The notes: generated from the sequence alone by a model not told the origin. Counted from the stretch's first letter, positions 18,884 to 31,900 are shown. The stretch is DNA of 64,000 nt from Allomuricauda sp. TY007 (GCF_010468565.1 NZ_WUEG01000007.1:124001-188000), one strand, 5' to 3'. Numbers and translations are program-made.

Positions 18884-19894
18884 TTACCTGAACCCAAAGT
18901 TGACACCAAAGGTGAAAGTACTGAATTCAGAAATATTGTATTCTGCGTTGAGCCTAAAGAAGCCCAGTTTTAACCTTGTACCCAAGTTGGCCGAAACTCC
19001 GCTTGCATTTTTGGAAACGGAAAACGGATCTTCAACGGTTTCCGAAAAGAAAGGCCCGTTGGCCTCGTACGTCCCCAATAAATCAATGTCCGATTTACCT
19101 GTTATGTATCCCAATCCTCCATAAAAATTGATTACAGGAATATTTTTTGTAGAAACCACGGCACTGAAATTCCATGTTTTGAAGGATGCATCAATACGTT
19201 GGTTCTCACCTTCGATAAAATTAGAATCCGTAAAATCGTATTCTCCGTTCAAGTTGGTATAGCCGATTACCGCCGAGATGGCCACGGGCAACATCTTGTC
19301 TGCCGGTAACATTTTGGTAAAGTCATATTGCAATCCTGCACCGAAGAGGCCAATTTTTGCATCGTCATCAAACTTGATCTTGGGCAAAAAGCGTGCTTTC
19401 ACTTCCAAACCTTTAATCAAACCAACGCTTCCTTGAAGGTACCCTGAAGGGATAAAGTTGAGATTTTCGGAAGCCAGCCCCGAAGGAAGCTCAAACTCCT
19501 GACTGAACAAACTACTTTCATCCTCCACAAAAACTTCAACTCCTTCAATATCCCCTAAACCCGTGGCTACCATTCTCGCCTGACCAGGGTTATCTACAAA
19601 ATCCAAGTTTTCATAATCGGCTGGATCTAGCAAAAATGCTTTTTTATCGTCCTTGTTTTTAAATCCGGTCATGTTTCCGATTATGGAAATTTCAAATCCC
19701 CCCAAAGGTTTGGCTTCGGCGGTATTGTACCATCCATTGGAAATACTGTAGATGGATGCCTCGGACACAGGGGCCAGATATGCATTGGCAAATCGTTCGG
19801 CATCTGCCACACCTGCGACAAAAATATCGTTCAAGTCCTGGGCTTTTCCCATGGTTACAGAAACTAGTGCTAGTACTAAAATTATTCTTTTCAT
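18884..19894 (-). CDS. DUF6588 family outer-membrane-like protein
   Basis: 336 residues. Signal peptide MKRIILVLALVSVTMGKAQ. The following sequence (FANAYLAPVSEASIYSISNGWYNTA) is characteristic of DUF6588, a Bacteroidota envelope family. Alternating hydrophobic strands and a C-terminal aromatic ending (TFGVNFGFR) point to a beta-barrel. No function is known. It lies downstream of gyrB but separated by a terminator, so it needs its own promoter in the 73-base gap. Confidence 0.82.
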   Translation of the reverse strand: MKRIILVLALVSVTMGKAQDLNDIFVAGVADAERFANAYLAPVSEASIYSISNGWYNTAEAKPLGGFEISIIGNMTGFKNKDDKKAFLLDPADYENLDFVDNPGQARMVATGLGDIEGVEVFVEDESSLFSQEFELPSGLASENLNFIPSGYLQGSVGLIKGLEVKARFLPKIKFDDDAKIGLFGAGLQYDFTKMLPADKMLPVAISAVIGYTNLNGEYDFTDSNFIEGENQRIDASFKTWNFSAVVSTKNIPVINFYGGLGYITGKSDIDLLGTYEANGPFFSETVEDPFSVSKNASGVSANLGTRLKLGFFRLNAEYNISEFSTFTFGVNFGFR

Positions 19895-19919
19895 GATGTT
19901 GAAATTTTACCCAAAACTA

Positions 19920-19948
19920 AAAAACTCGCCTTTGAGGGGCGAGTTTTT
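19920..19948 (-). terminator. Terminator of gyrB
   Basis: AAAAACTCGCC (19920-19930) pairs with GGCGAGTTTTT (19938-19948); an 11-bp stem with T-run on the minus strand, 20 bases after the gyrB stop. Confidence 0.85.
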
Positions 19949-19967
19949 GTTGTGAAATAGCTATTAC

Positions 19968-21935
<1,968 letters not shown>

Positions 21936-21945
21936 TCAAATCCTA

Positions 21946-21953
21946 CAAATATA
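21946..21953 (-). promoter_or_regulatory. Candidate -7 box for gyrB
   Basis: Minus strand TATATTTG (plus CAAATATA) matches TAnnTTTG, 38 bases before the start codon. Confidence 0.55.
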
Positions 21954-22234
21954 ATCAATACCCTATGCAAATGGTCTATAAGAGCCTGTTGAACAGTCTA
22001 AGTTATCAACAAATCCTGTGGAAAAGCACACATTCCCCATCATTCATTTTGAAGTCTCCCCCAATAGTTGGTTGGTCAATAAACTTTCTTTTGGATAATG
22101 GGCTCAAAAACGTGAACAAAGTAAACCCTATTGTTTACCCAAACAAGCATGGATTTTACGGATTTGACAAAAAAATTTGATTTTTTTTCAATAAACGATA
22201 TGTTTACCGAATATATAAACTCAAATTTTACATT
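21954..22234. other. Divergent intergenic region gyrB / barrel protein
   Basis: About 325 bases separate the two starts. Besides the gyrB box I see a small inverted repeat, GTAAAC-6-GTTTAC near 22120-22138, and an AT-rich tract before 22235. A plus-strand ORF of 85 codons here has no protein-like features and is not called. Confidence 0.5.
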
Positions 22235-22765
22235 ATGAAGAAATTTTTATTTATGCTCGTGGCAACAATTGGATTTACATTTACGAGCAATGCACAAGAC
22301 GGAACACAAACAAGTCAAGGAAGTTGGCTTATTGAGGCAAACACAGGGTTTGGCGGGGATGGACTTACAGGACATTCGGCCAATACCGGTTTTTCACTTG
22401 TTTCGTCAGATGGTTCCACAATATGGGGCATTGGTGCCGAAGGGGGATACTTTATTGCAGATGACTTGGCCATTAAGGGAGGACTGGGCTATTCAGATTA
22501 CGATGGCTTGAATATTTTCTCTTATAAATTGGGGGCTAAATATTATGTCATCAGTACTATCCCCTTCCAATTGGATATCACCGGTGCCAGTATTCAAGAT
22601 GCTCCTGAAAGTCCGCTTTGGCTGGGCTTACAAGGTGGATACGCCATCTTCCTTTCCAACCATATCAGTGTCGAGCCCGGACTGCGCTACAACATGAGCC
22701 TCAATGAGGATTTTACCGATGAGGGCATATTTGAATTTCGAATAGGTTTTGCCCTTCACTTCTAA
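22235..22765 (+). CDS. Small outer-membrane beta-barrel protein
   Basis: 176 residues. Signal peptide MKKFLFMLVATIGFTFTSNAQ. The mature part alternates glycine/aromatic strands (GAEGGYFIADDLAIKGGLGY, KLGAKYYV, WLGLQGGYAIFLSNHISVEPGLRY) and ends FRIGFALHF, an aromatic-terminated strand, which is the pattern of OmpA/OmpW-type eight-stranded barrels. Ligand or role unknown. Monocistronic, with its own terminator. Confidence 0.82.
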   Translation: MKKFLFMLVATIGFTFTSNAQDGTQTSQGSWLIEANTGFGGDGLTGHSANTGFSLVSSDGSTIWGIGAEGGYFIADDLAIKGGLGYSDYDGLNIFSYKLGAKYYVISTIPFQLDITGASIQDAPESPLWLGLQGGYAIFLSNHISVEPGLRYNMSLNEDFTDEGIFEFRIGFALHF

Positions 22766-22795
22766 TTGAATACAAAACTTGGACCACAATAACTA

Positions 22796-22821
22796 AAAAG
22801 CCCCTTGGATAAGGGGCTTTT
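22796..22821. terminator. Terminator after barrel protein gene
   Basis: AAAAGCCCCTT (22796-22806), loop GGAT, AAGGGGCTTTT (22811-22821). Symmetric, and may also stop convergent asnB transcripts. Confidence 0.87.
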
Positions 22822-22889
22822 CGGACTAATTAAAAAATGAAACAAGTTAGCTTTACTGCTTCATATCGTTTGGTTGGTTTAAACGGGGG

Positions 22890-24560
22890 TTATTTCACAT
22901 ACGCATCGGTATGGACCTTAGCCACAGCCCTACCGGATGGGTCGTTCATGTTTTTGAACGCCTCGTCCCACTCCAAGGCAATCTTGGTGCTACAGGCCAC
23001 TGAAGGTTCTTGTGGCACGCTCAATGCTGCCGCATCCGAAGGGAAATGACTTTCAAAAATGGAACGATAATAATATTCTTCTTTCGATGTTGGGGTTTGA
23101 ATCGGGAATTTGAAATGGGCATTCTCCAACTGCTCATCGGTAATTTCTTCTTCTACCAAAGCTTTCAAGGTATCTATCCAGCTGTATCCCACACCATCCG
23201 AAAATTGTTCTTTTTGTCTCCAAGCCACGCTTTCGGGTAAATAATCTTCAAATGCTTTTCGTACCACCCATTTCTCCATGCGCTCGCCGTTAATCATTTT
23301 ATCTTTTGGGTTAATGCTCATTGCTACATCCATAAACTCTTTATCTAAGAAGGGAACACGCCCTTCGATACCCCAAGCAGCCAAAGATTTGTTGGCCCTA
23401 AGACAATCGTACATGTGGAGTTTATCCAGTTTTCTTACGGTTTCCTCATGAAAATCCTTTGGGCTTGGCGCTTTGTGAAAATAAAGGTATCCACCAAACA
23501 ATTCATCTGCCCCTTCACCTGACAGCACCATCTTGATGCCCATGGATTTAATCACCCTTGCCATTAAGTACATTGGAGTCGAGGCTCTTATGGTTGTAAT
23601 ATCGTAAGTTTCTAGATTATATACAACATCTTTTATCGCATCCAACCCTTCTTGAATGGTAAATTTGATTTCGTGGTGTACGGTTCCGATATGATCGGCC
23701 ACTTTTTGAGCCGCTGCCAAATCGGGCGAACCTTCCAACCCTACCGAGAAAGAGTGTAGTTGTGGCCACCAAGCATCGGCAGTATCTCCAGACTCTATTC
23801 TTTTTTGAGAATATTTTTTGGCTATGGCCGATGTTACGGAAGAATCCAGCCCTCCCGACAACAGCACACCATAAGGCACATCGGACATTAACTGACGGTG
23901 CACGGCTGCCTCCAAAGCATCTTTGATTTTTGCTATACTGGTCTCGTTCTCCTTTACGGCATCATACTCCATCCAGTCACGCTTGTACCATTTTACAAAC
24001 TCCCCATCGGAGCTATGCATGTAGTGCCCTGGAGGGAATAGTTGGATTTTAGAACAGGTGCCTTCCAAAGCCTTCAACTCAGAAGCTACGTAAAAGGTCC
24101 CGTTCTTGTCCCAACCAATGTACAATGGAATTATCCCCATGTGGTCACGAGCGATGAAATACTCATCTTTTTCGGAATCATAAATGGCAAAGCCAAATAT
24201 TCCGTTCATTTCATCAACAAAGTCCGGTCCTTTCTCTTGATAAAGCGCCAAAATAACTTCACAATCGGATTGGGTTTGAAAATCGTATTTGCCATCAAAC
24301 TGTTTTCTCAACTCTTGATGATTATATATTTCACCATTGGCGGCCAGAACTAACTTACCATCGGCACTGAACAATGGTTGTTTTCCTGAAGCAGGGTCCA
24401 CAATGGCCAATCTTTCATGGGCCAAAATGGCTTTGTCATCGGAGTAAATACCACTCCAATCGGGCCCACGGTGCCTTACCTTCTTCGACATCTCCAACAA
24501 TTGGGGCCTAAGTACTTCCGTACTTTCTTTTACATCAAATGCGCAAACTATACCACACAT
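22890..24560 (-). CDS. asnB: Asparagine synthetase B, glutamine-hydrolysing
   Basis: 556 residues from the ATG at 24560. A longer frame starting at 24629 adds 23 residues that would bury the catalytic cysteine, so it is rejected: MCGIV must be the N-terminus because Cys2 becomes the N-terminal nucleophile of the glutaminase domain. The synthetase domain begins near 210 with the PPi loop LLSGGLDSS (~230). It makes Asn from Asp, Gln and ATP. Length and the ending (SVACSTKIALEWDEAF) match the AsnB class. An unusually AT-rich upstream region holds its promoter. Confidence 0.95.
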   Translation of the reverse strand: MCGIVCAFDVKESTEVLRPQLLEMSKKVRHRGPDWSGIYSDDKAILAHERLAIVDPASGKQPLFSADGKLVLAANGEIYNHQELRKQFDGKYDFQTQSDCEVILALYQEKGPDFVDEMNGIFGFAIYDSEKDEYFIARDHMGIIPLYIGWDKNGTFYVASELKALEGTCSKIQLFPPGHYMHSSDGEFVKWYKRDWMEYDAVKENETSIAKIKDALEAAVHRQLMSDVPYGVLLSGGLDSSVTSAIAKKYSQKRIESGDTADAWWPQLHSFSVGLEGSPDLAAAQKVADHIGTVHHEIKFTIQEGLDAIKDVVYNLETYDITTIRASTPMYLMARVIKSMGIKMVLSGEGADELFGGYLYFHKAPSPKDFHEETVRKLDKLHMYDCLRANKSLAAWGIEGRVPFLDKEFMDVAMSINPKDKMINGERMEKWVVRKAFEDYLPESVAWRQKEQFSDGVGYSWIDTLKALVEEEITDEQLENAHFKFPIQTPTSKEEYYYRSIFESHFPSDAAALSVPQEPSVACSTKIALEWDEAFKNMNDPSGRAVAKVHTDAYVK

Positions 24561-24744
24561 AAAAATAATTTTAGTAACAATTTTGAAACAAAAATGAATG
24601 TAAAGATTTATAAATAAAACATTAATCAAGTTTTAGATTACTATTAAAAACTTTTAAATACAAAAAACAACAAAAATGAAATATAATTTATTGTTTATGC
24701 TTTTAACCCGAACGCTTTGTAAGGTTGCTTAATTTTCTCGTCTG

Positions 24745-24752
24745 TATATTTG
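24745..24752 (+). promoter_or_regulatory. Candidate -7 box for DUF2911 gene
   Basis: TATATTTG matches TAnnTTTG, with TTG at 24725-24727 as a possible -33 element (17-base spacing); 46 bases before the ATG. Confidence 0.5.
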
Positions 24753-24798
24753 AAAAACATTTAATTAACTAGTTTTACAAGGAACTTAAATCACAATC

Positions 24799-25332
24799 AT
24801 GAAGAAATTGACATTACTACTTTTAGTGCTCTGTACCTCTCTGGCATTCACCACAGATGCCACGGCCCAGAAATTTAGCGGACTTGACAAAAGTCCGGCC
24901 GACATTGCCTACTACCCTGCCAGCTCAAGGGAAACCAATAAAGCTGCCCGTGTTATTTATAGCCGTCCACAGTTAAAAGGACGTAGCTTGGCAGAACTTG
25001 CCCCTGTTGGTAAGGTTTGGAGAACCGGTGCAAACGAAGCAACTGAAATTACATTTTACAAGGATGCCACTGTTGGCGGAAAAACTATAAAAGCTGGATC
25101 CTATGCTCTATTTACCATCCCCGGTGGAGATGAATGGACCGTTATCTTGAACAGCAACTTGCACCAATGGGGCGCTTATTCGTACGATAGCGATAGTGAT
25201 GTAGTTCGCGCTACTGCTAAAGCCTCTACCGATAATGAAGAGTTGGAAGCTTTTGGTATTGCTTTTGACGATGATGGAAATATGGTTATGGGTTGGGGAA
25301 CTACAAGGGTTACCTTGCCTATCAGCTACTAG
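24799..25332 (+). CDS. DUF2911 family secreted protein
   Basis: 177 residues. Signal peptide MKKLTLLLLVLCTSLAFTTDATAQ. The DUF2911 domain is clear: SRPQLKGRSLAELAPVGKVWRTGANEATEITFYKDA, GKTIKAGSYALFTIP and WTVILN. These are periplasmic or secreted beta-sandwich proteins, frequent in Bacteroidota and without assigned function. It stands alone between a TAnnTTTG promoter and a terminator. Confidence 0.9.
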   Translation: MKKLTLLLLVLCTSLAFTTDATAQKFSGLDKSPADIAYYPASSRETNKAARVIYSRPQLKGRSLAELAPVGKVWRTGANEATEITFYKDATVGGKTIKAGSYALFTIPGGDEWTVILNSNLHQWGAYSYDSDSDVVRATAKASTDNEELEAFGIAFDDDGNMVMGWGTTRVTLPISY

Positions 25333-25354
25333 AAAATTTCAGTTTTTACAGCAC

Positions 25355-25381
25355 AAAAGCCCCAAAACTGGGGCTTTTTTT
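25355..25381 (+). terminator. Terminator after DUF2911 gene
   Basis: AAAAGCCCCA (25355-25364) pairs with TGGGGCTTTT (25369-25378), followed by further Ts. Confidence 0.88.
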
Positions 25382-25437
25382 ATTGCTCTTTCATCGCATA
25401 ATACTTTAACAAAAGGGGATTGATAGATTCTTCACCA

Positions 25438-25478
25438 TCCCCTTCGACTGCGCTCAGGGTGACAGTTCAGAATGACAA
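25438..25478. repeat. Dispersed intergenic repeat copy
   Basis: CCTTCGACTGCGCTCAGGGT (25441-25460) followed by GACAGTTCAGAATGACA. The first part recurs near 54871 with one difference, and inverted near 54806. Sits between convergent genes. Confidence 0.75.
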
Positions 25479-25485
25479 AACAGTC

Positions 25486-27105
25486 TTATTTTTTCTGAAC
25501 ACCGCCCAAGAAAACATGTTCCGCCGTCACATTCGGAATCTTTTCAGATGGAACCTTCATAATATCATCGCTTAAGATTACAAAATCGGCGAACTTACCT
25601 GGTTCAATGCTCCCTTTTTCATCCTCTTCAAAATTGGAATAGGCCGCCCAAATGGTCATACCCTTCAAAGTTTCTTTCCTGCTCAAGGCATTCTCCATTT
25701 GAAAACCGCCTTCGGGGTACTGCTCCACATCTTGACGTGCTACCGCGGCATAAAAAGTTAAAAATGGATTTACTTGCTCCACGGGGAAGTCGGTTCCCAA
25801 AGCCACCAATCCGGCTTTATCCAGCAGATCTTTGTAGGCATAGGCACCCTTTACCCGCTCGGCACCCAATCTATCTTCTGCCCAGTACATATCGCTGGTA
25901 GCATGGGTGGGTTGAACGGATGGAATGATGCCATTTTCAAAATAATCGAAATCGGATGGCGAGATTACTTGCGCGTGTTCCACCTTCCATCTGCGGTTCG
26001 TTTTGCCTTCCAAAGCTTTTTCATACGCTCGAAGTACTACAATATTGGCAGAATCTCCAATGGCATGGGTATTCATTTGGTAATCGGTCGCAGCTATTCG
26101 CTCTGCCAAGGCTTCAATTTGGTCCACAGGGGTTACCATAGCCCCAAAATGTCCGGGCTTATCGGAATAGGGTGTTCTCAACGCTGCCCCTCTTGAGCCT
26201 AAAGCGCCATCGCCATATACTTTTACGGAGCGAACATTCAAGCCCTCTGTTTTGATGATGTCTTTATCCAAAAAGTAATCTAGGTTCTCGGGATAGTTGG
26301 ACACCATGGCATAGACCCGAATGGATAACTCGCCTGTTTGCTGAAGGCTATCAATCAGTTCAATGATATCTCTGGACAAACCGGCATCGTTTACCGTGGT
26401 CAATCCATAATCCAAAGAAATCTGTTCTGCATCTTTAAGTGCTTGTATTTTTTGCTTCAAACTGGCTGGCGGTATCACCTTGTTGATCAAACCCATAGGG
26501 TTATCAACCAAAACCCCGGTAAGTTCGCCCTCCTCTTTTACGATTTCACCGCCCTCGGTTTCGGTATCAGCTGTTATGCCCGCCATATCCAATGCTTTTT
26601 GGTTCACGAGATAGGCGTGGCCATCAATACGCTCCAAAGCCACTGGAGTATCAGGAAAAATTTCATCCAGTCTATCTTTGGTCGGGAATTCCTTGACCTC
26701 CCAATCATTTTGATCCCAACCCCGACCTAAAATAAAATCTGATGGACGCTCTTTTTGAAACGCCACCACTCTTTCCACTACTTCATCAAAGCTTTGGGTG
26801 CCGACCAAATCCACTACTTGCTGATTTTGACCCAACCCATAAAAATGGCAATGGGCATCAATGAGACCTGGAACAATCGTCTTGCCCTCGGCATCCAATT
26901 GCTTTTGGGCAGTATATTTTTTAGAGATTTCCTCCGTTTCGCCAACCGCAACAAATTTTCCGTCTTTGATGGCAACACTGGATGCTTTGGAAAAACTATC
27001 ATCTACCGTATAGATGTTTGCATTGGTAACGATTAGGTCTACTTCTTCTTTAGTAGTACAAGAAAAAACTAAAGCGATGCTGATAAGAAAAAAGAACTTT
27101 TTCAT
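25486..27105 (-). CDS. Amidohydrolase family lipoprotein (YtcJ-like)
   Basis: 539 residues. Lipobox VFSC with C16 after a short signal peptide, so it is probably anchored in the envelope. The metallo-amidohydrolase core has the HxH pair H85/H87 in DAHCHFYG, further ligand regions in KVEHAQV and NTHAIGD, and the catalytic Asp in LGTDFPVE. This is the amidohydrolase-3 class (YtcJ/NfdA-like), whose substrates are poorly known. The next gene upstream (27187) ends 81 bases away and may be cotranscribed or not; no terminator is visible. Confidence 0.9.
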   Translation of the reverse strand: MKKFFFLISIALVFSCTTKEEVDLIVTNANIYTVDDSFSKASSVAIKDGKFVAVGETEEISKKYTAQKQLDAEGKTIVPGLIDAHCHFYGLGQNQQVVDLVGTQSFDEVVERVVAFQKERPSDFILGRGWDQNDWEVKEFPTKDRLDEIFPDTPVALERIDGHAYLVNQKALDMAGITADTETEGGEIVKEEGELTGVLVDNPMGLINKVIPPASLKQKIQALKDAEQISLDYGLTTVNDAGLSRDIIELIDSLQQTGELSIRVYAMVSNYPENLDYFLDKDIIKTEGLNVRSVKVYGDGALGSRGAALRTPYSDKPGHFGAMVTPVDQIEALAERIAATDYQMNTHAIGDSANIVVLRAYEKALEGKTNRRWKVEHAQVISPSDFDYFENGIIPSVQPTHATSDMYWAEDRLGAERVKGAYAYKDLLDKAGLVALGTDFPVEQVNPFLTFYAAVARQDVEQYPEGGFQMENALSRKETLKGMTIWAAYSNFEEDEKGSIEPGKFADFVILSDDIMKVPSEKIPNVTAEHVFLGGVQKK

Positions 27106-27186
27106 TTTTGATGGTTTCTACCAAAAATAGAAAATACAGGGATAATGCTATCGTGTATACCTGAATAAAATTTGTCCGAATGCTGT

Positions 27187-28941
27187 TTAAAAATCAAACT
27201 TATACGATACACCCGCCAATGCCTGGAATCCTTGCACCCTAAAATTGGCCCAACGCTGATAATTGTTGTTTGCAATGTTGGAAGCTTTCACAAAAATGGA
27301 CAATTGCTCGTTAAATCGATATCCCACATGGGCATTGGCATCAAAAAAGCCGTCCAAAGTGACCGGTGTGTAAACTATAGGCGGGTTTGCAATATTTACT
27401 GGACTGGTTTCTGCCAACAAATCATCTCGTTCTCCCACATAGAACAAGTTGGCTCCCATATACCATTGATCGTTTATTTGATAATCCATAAAAACAGATG
27501 CTTTAATGGAAGGCAAGTTCCAAGCGGGGTTATCCGTTTCGGTATCGTAATCATAGAATTCTCCATTTACGCCCAACGAAAAGTTACGGTTCACATCCAC
27601 ATTGATTTCCCCGAACACGCCCAAGGTCTTTACATCATCATAAAAAACCTGAAAAGAGTTGCCATAATGATAACTTTTTTCGTCATCTCTCGATGTATTG
27701 ATGGGATTATGAAAAAACAAGGGCTTCCTGTTTTCCGCCATATACGAACCCTTGACATTGTATCCCACATTGGAGGTCAACTGCCCTTTCAAACCCAAAT
27801 AGCCTTCATACTGCTGATCAGTTGGAATAATATCCAAGGTTGGGGAAACGTAAGGGTTCTCATCCACAAAATCGTGATAGGAATTTTGCTTTAACTCCCC
27901 TTCTATTCCACCGTAGGCGATTACATTTTCGTCCATAACACGGTATGAAGCTGTTACAGCAGGATAAATATAAAAGTTGTTCTCGCTGTTTTCCATATCC
28001 AGTCCGTAGACAAGGTTGGCTCCCAAGTTAATGGTCAAATCATCGCGCAAAATCAAAAGACTTGGAGTTACCCCTGCTTGTAGATTACTGTAATTCTTTT
28101 CGCCAGGGTTATCCAATTCAGAAATAGTTCCATTTTTAAAACTACCACCTACATAATCTACTTTGGCGGAAATCGTTATCAATTCCTCCGTTACGGGAAG
28201 CTCAAAAGTTGGATTGATTACTGCACGGTTTTCAGCAGATTCCGTGGCGTCCCAAAAACGTCTTAACAAAAGCTCCCCACTCTTAAAATAAGAATCTTCC
28301 ATATTAAAATGCGCCTTGGCCTCCGCATTGAAATAATTTTGCTGCTCGTCCATGGCATTGATCTCATCTTCACTGAACAAATCACTCTGAATTCCATACC
28401 AATTGTAAAGCTGGTGCTGTAGCCCAATTGCTGCGCCCCAATCCATATAACGGTCCTTTTTGGTATAGGAAGCATTCAATTTGGTGTCGTAAAAATCAGT
28501 TTCCAAGGGTGTTGAGTCCAAATCACCACGCGATGAGTTGTGGGTAAGACCAAAATCCAACAAATCCTCTCCCCTGTTAAAATCCCTGCTGGTATAAAAA
28601 TCCACCAAAGCATTGTTATAATTGCCCAAACCAACCGATGCATACGAATTGTACAAGGTGGGCGGCGGTGTTCTTTCAACTCCAGAGGCCTTGCCCTTTG
28701 CAGGTGTAAAGGTTGATGCCACTGGAACGGAAAATATGCTGTAATTGATTTTTTTCTTTTGAAGCACAATGGAATCGTTCAAGGATGGAGACGACTTAAT
28801 CTTAAAGGCATCCGAAACGGTAGGGGAATACGGTTTTACCACCGTTACCGTTTCTGTACCAATGTTATCTTCTTCTTGGGCGATAACGGCTCCACAAAGG
28901 CTCAAAAAAAGTAATGAAAATATATAGGTTCTCTTTTGCAT
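27187..28941 (-). CDS. TonB-receptor-like outer membrane barrel without recognisable plug
   Basis: 584 residues. Signal peptide MQKRTYIFSLLFLSLCGAVIAQ. A short N-terminal segment (GTETVTVVKPYSPTVSDAFK) resembles a TonB-box-like motif, but no plug domain of ~110 residues follows; the sequence runs directly to barrel strands (NSYASVGLGNYNNALVDFYTSR...). The C-terminus ends LAGVSYKFDF, an aromatic barrel finish. Databases label relatives TonB-dependent receptors. It lies 12 bases after a very long TPR gene, and the pair is conserved in flavobacteria, suggesting joint function in the outer membrane and periplasm. Confidence 0.85.
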   Translation of the reverse strand: MQKRTYIFSLLFLSLCGAVIAQEEDNIGTETVTVVKPYSPTVSDAFKIKSSPSLNDSIVLQKKKINYSIFSVPVASTFTPAKGKASGVERTPPPTLYNSYASVGLGNYNNALVDFYTSRDFNRGEDLLDFGLTHNSSRGDLDSTPLETDFYDTKLNASYTKKDRYMDWGAAIGLQHQLYNWYGIQSDLFSEDEINAMDEQQNYFNAEAKAHFNMEDSYFKSGELLLRRFWDATESAENRAVINPTFELPVTEELITISAKVDYVGGSFKNGTISELDNPGEKNYSNLQAGVTPSLLILRDDLTINLGANLVYGLDMENSENNFYIYPAVTASYRVMDENVIAYGGIEGELKQNSYHDFVDENPYVSPTLDIIPTDQQYEGYLGLKGQLTSNVGYNVKGSYMAENRKPLFFHNPINTSRDDEKSYHYGNSFQVFYDDVKTLGVFGEINVDVNRNFSLGVNGEFYDYDTETDNPAWNLPSIKASVFMDYQINDQWYMGANLFYVGERDDLLAETSPVNIANPPIVYTPVTLDGFFDANAHVGYRFNEQLSIFVKASNIANNNYQRWANFRVQGFQALAGVSYKFDF

Positions 28942-28953
28942 GCTGTGTCTCGT

Positions 28954-31900
28954 TTAGTTTTCGTTGGGGTCTACGGATGAATTGCTCTCGGCTTCCTTGG
29001 CCTTGATAGTGGCCAACTCACCTTTTGCTTCCGCAACGATTTCCTCAAATTCAGAAAAATTGGAGATTACACTTTCCAGAATGTAGGTGGCCTGAAAAGC
29101 ATCTCCCAAGTTGTGAAAATTCTTGGCCATAATCACCAATCCCTTTCCTGCCCACTCTTTGTAGGCCGCATAATCCTTGGCCAGTTTTTGAACGGACTCA
29201 TTGGAAGCCTCATAGGCCTGTTCCTTATTTTTAAAATAGGCATCGTAGTACCAAGCTTCGGCAGCGAGTTCTCCAGAAGCAATCTTCTTCACATCTTGGT
29301 AAGCCGTTTTTGCCAAACTTTCATTTTCGGTGGCAATGGCAGAACGCGCTATCATAATCTGCGCATCACTTTTGATGCGGTCATCGATTTTTGGAGCGCT
29401 CAACACTTTTTCAGCATAAGCAATGGTCTGCGAATACTCTTTTTGACCATAAAAACCTTTCATCAAATTGGATTGGGCAAAGGTTTTGTTCTCAGAAATA
29501 TCTGCCGTGCCCTCCAACCTCTTCAAATAGGGAATGGCACTATTGTAATCTTGCTTTTCCACATAAATTTCGCAAACACGGGTCAAGGCCTGTTCGGTGT
29601 ATTCGCCATTTCCTCCATCGGCAACCGCTTTATATTTTGGCAGGGCCTTATCTTTTTCGCCATTGGCAAAATACAATTGCGCCAAGGCAAAATTGGCGTT
29701 CTGGGCGTGCAATCCATTCGGGAATTGGTTCAGGTAATCTTCGTATCCTCGAATGGCGGCAGTCGCTTTTCCTTCAATTTGCTTCCTTTCGGCAGATTCA
29801 AAACTGGCATTGTCAAGTTCCCTATCTGTTACCTCAACAAAATCCAAGTTCCGCGCCCAAGCAGCATATTCGCTTACCCGACCTTCGTCCACATAAACCA
29901 ATTTGGTAGTGGCAACGGCTTGTTTGGCTTCTTGGGTATTGGGATATTTTTGAACCACCTCTTTTAGCTTGTCCAACGCCTGATCGTTACGACTGGAGTT
30001 GTAATAAACCAATCCAGAACGCAGCAGTCCACGTGGTGCGAACCTACTTCCCGAGTATTCATCCACTATTCGATCGTAGGTTTGAAGTCCTAAACTTTCT
30101 TGGTTATTGTTGATATAGGAATTCCCCAATTCAAACAAGGCATCATCGCGCAATGATGAGCTTGGGTACATGGTCAAAAATTCATTCAATCCATCAATTT
30201 TTGCTGAATTGTTGCCCAAAAAGCCATCGCAAAGTGTTTTTTGGAAGGCTGCATAATCCCGTTCGGGACCGTTCATCTTTGATGAAGCATCGTAAGCCTT
30301 CTTCGCCAATTGGTATTTGCTGGTCACAAAATAGCTGTCCCCCAAGCGCAGATATCCATCGTTCTTCCTTTGGTCATCAATAGCATTGGAGTTGACCACA
30401 TTTTTAAAATAGGATATGGCATTATTGTAATCTTTTAATTTGAAATAGGAGTATCCCAAATTGTAATCCAATTGATCATATTCCGGAAGCGATTTGGCAA
30501 CTGGTGAATTTTGAAACTTAACAAAATCGACCAAGGCTTCTTCAAAACGGTTCAATCTGTAGGCCGATTCGGCTTTCCAATACAAGGCACGAGCCTCAAA
30601 ACTGGAGTTTTCTGCACTTTTTAAGGATTTATCCAACCTTTCCCAAGCTTCTTCGTAATCACCATCTATAAAAAGTTCTATTCCGCGATAATAGGCAACT
30701 TTTTGATAGGTTTCTTTGCTGGCATAGTTTTTGTTCTCCTCTAACAGTTGCATCGCACCTTCAAAATTTCGGGAGGTAATGTAGGAGTCCACCAAAAGTT
30801 CTTGAATTTCCATTTGATGCTCATCCTTTGGATATTTTTCCAGATAAGTGGTCAACACCTGTGGAACGGGTTCATAAGCATTGCCTATTTCGTAGCTCAA
30901 ACGGGCATAGTTCAACTGGGCATCTTTTTGGATTTCTGGGCTGAACTCCATCTGGGAAGCATTTCGGAACGCATTCAAGGCTTCGGATTTTTTGTCCAAC
31001 TTTAAATAGCACTCCGCCAAGTGATAGTATGCATTTTGAGAGACTGCATTGCTTCCGCCCACAATTTTATTGAATTGCTGGATGGCTTGTTGATAATCGC
31101 CTAACTTGTAATGGCTGTAACCCAACAGATAGTAATCGGTGTTGTTCCATTTGCCACGTTTGCCCTTGTATTCTTCCAAATAGGGAATGGCCTCCGCATA
31201 TTGTTCCAGATTGAAGTAGCTCTCGCCAATTATCTTATTGAGTTCCGAAACTTCTTGACGATTGGATTTTGGCAATTGTTTTTTGGCCATGGCGATGGCT
31301 TCTTCAAACTTACCGAGCTTAAAATTCAGGTCAGCTTGGTAGTACGACAACTTCTCATCGAGCAATTCGGGGTCCTGAATTTGGTCGAACCGGGCGCTTG
31401 CGGAACTGTAATCGTCCTGCTCATAGGCAATATACCCCAAATAATACTTGGCCTGTGAGCCATATTTTTGGGAGGTGGTGACCTTGTTCAAATAACGTTC
31501 AGCTTCCTTTGGACGTTTAGATGCGTACAAAGCGTATCCGTTGTTAAAATTAAAACGGTCACGCTCTGAATATGGCATGGAGTTTTCGTCCACTTTTTTG
31601 TACCATTTTAAAGCGTAAGGGTATTTTCCGGTCTCAAAATAGTAATCGGCCACGTCAAGAAATGCAGAGTTTCGCTTTGTGGATGTAGGGTAACGTTCCA
31701 CAAAATCTTCCATCATTTTATCCGCTCCCCGCTGATTTAACCTAATGGCAGCATTTGCGGCATAATAAGCACTATTGGCTTCGGTTTCACCATCTTTGGT
31801 ATTGGCCTTTACGGACTCAAAAATGTTTTGCGCGGCTTGGTACTGCTCATTATTATAGAGCGCCAAAGCATCTTGATAGGCTTTGTTTTCGTGGGTATAG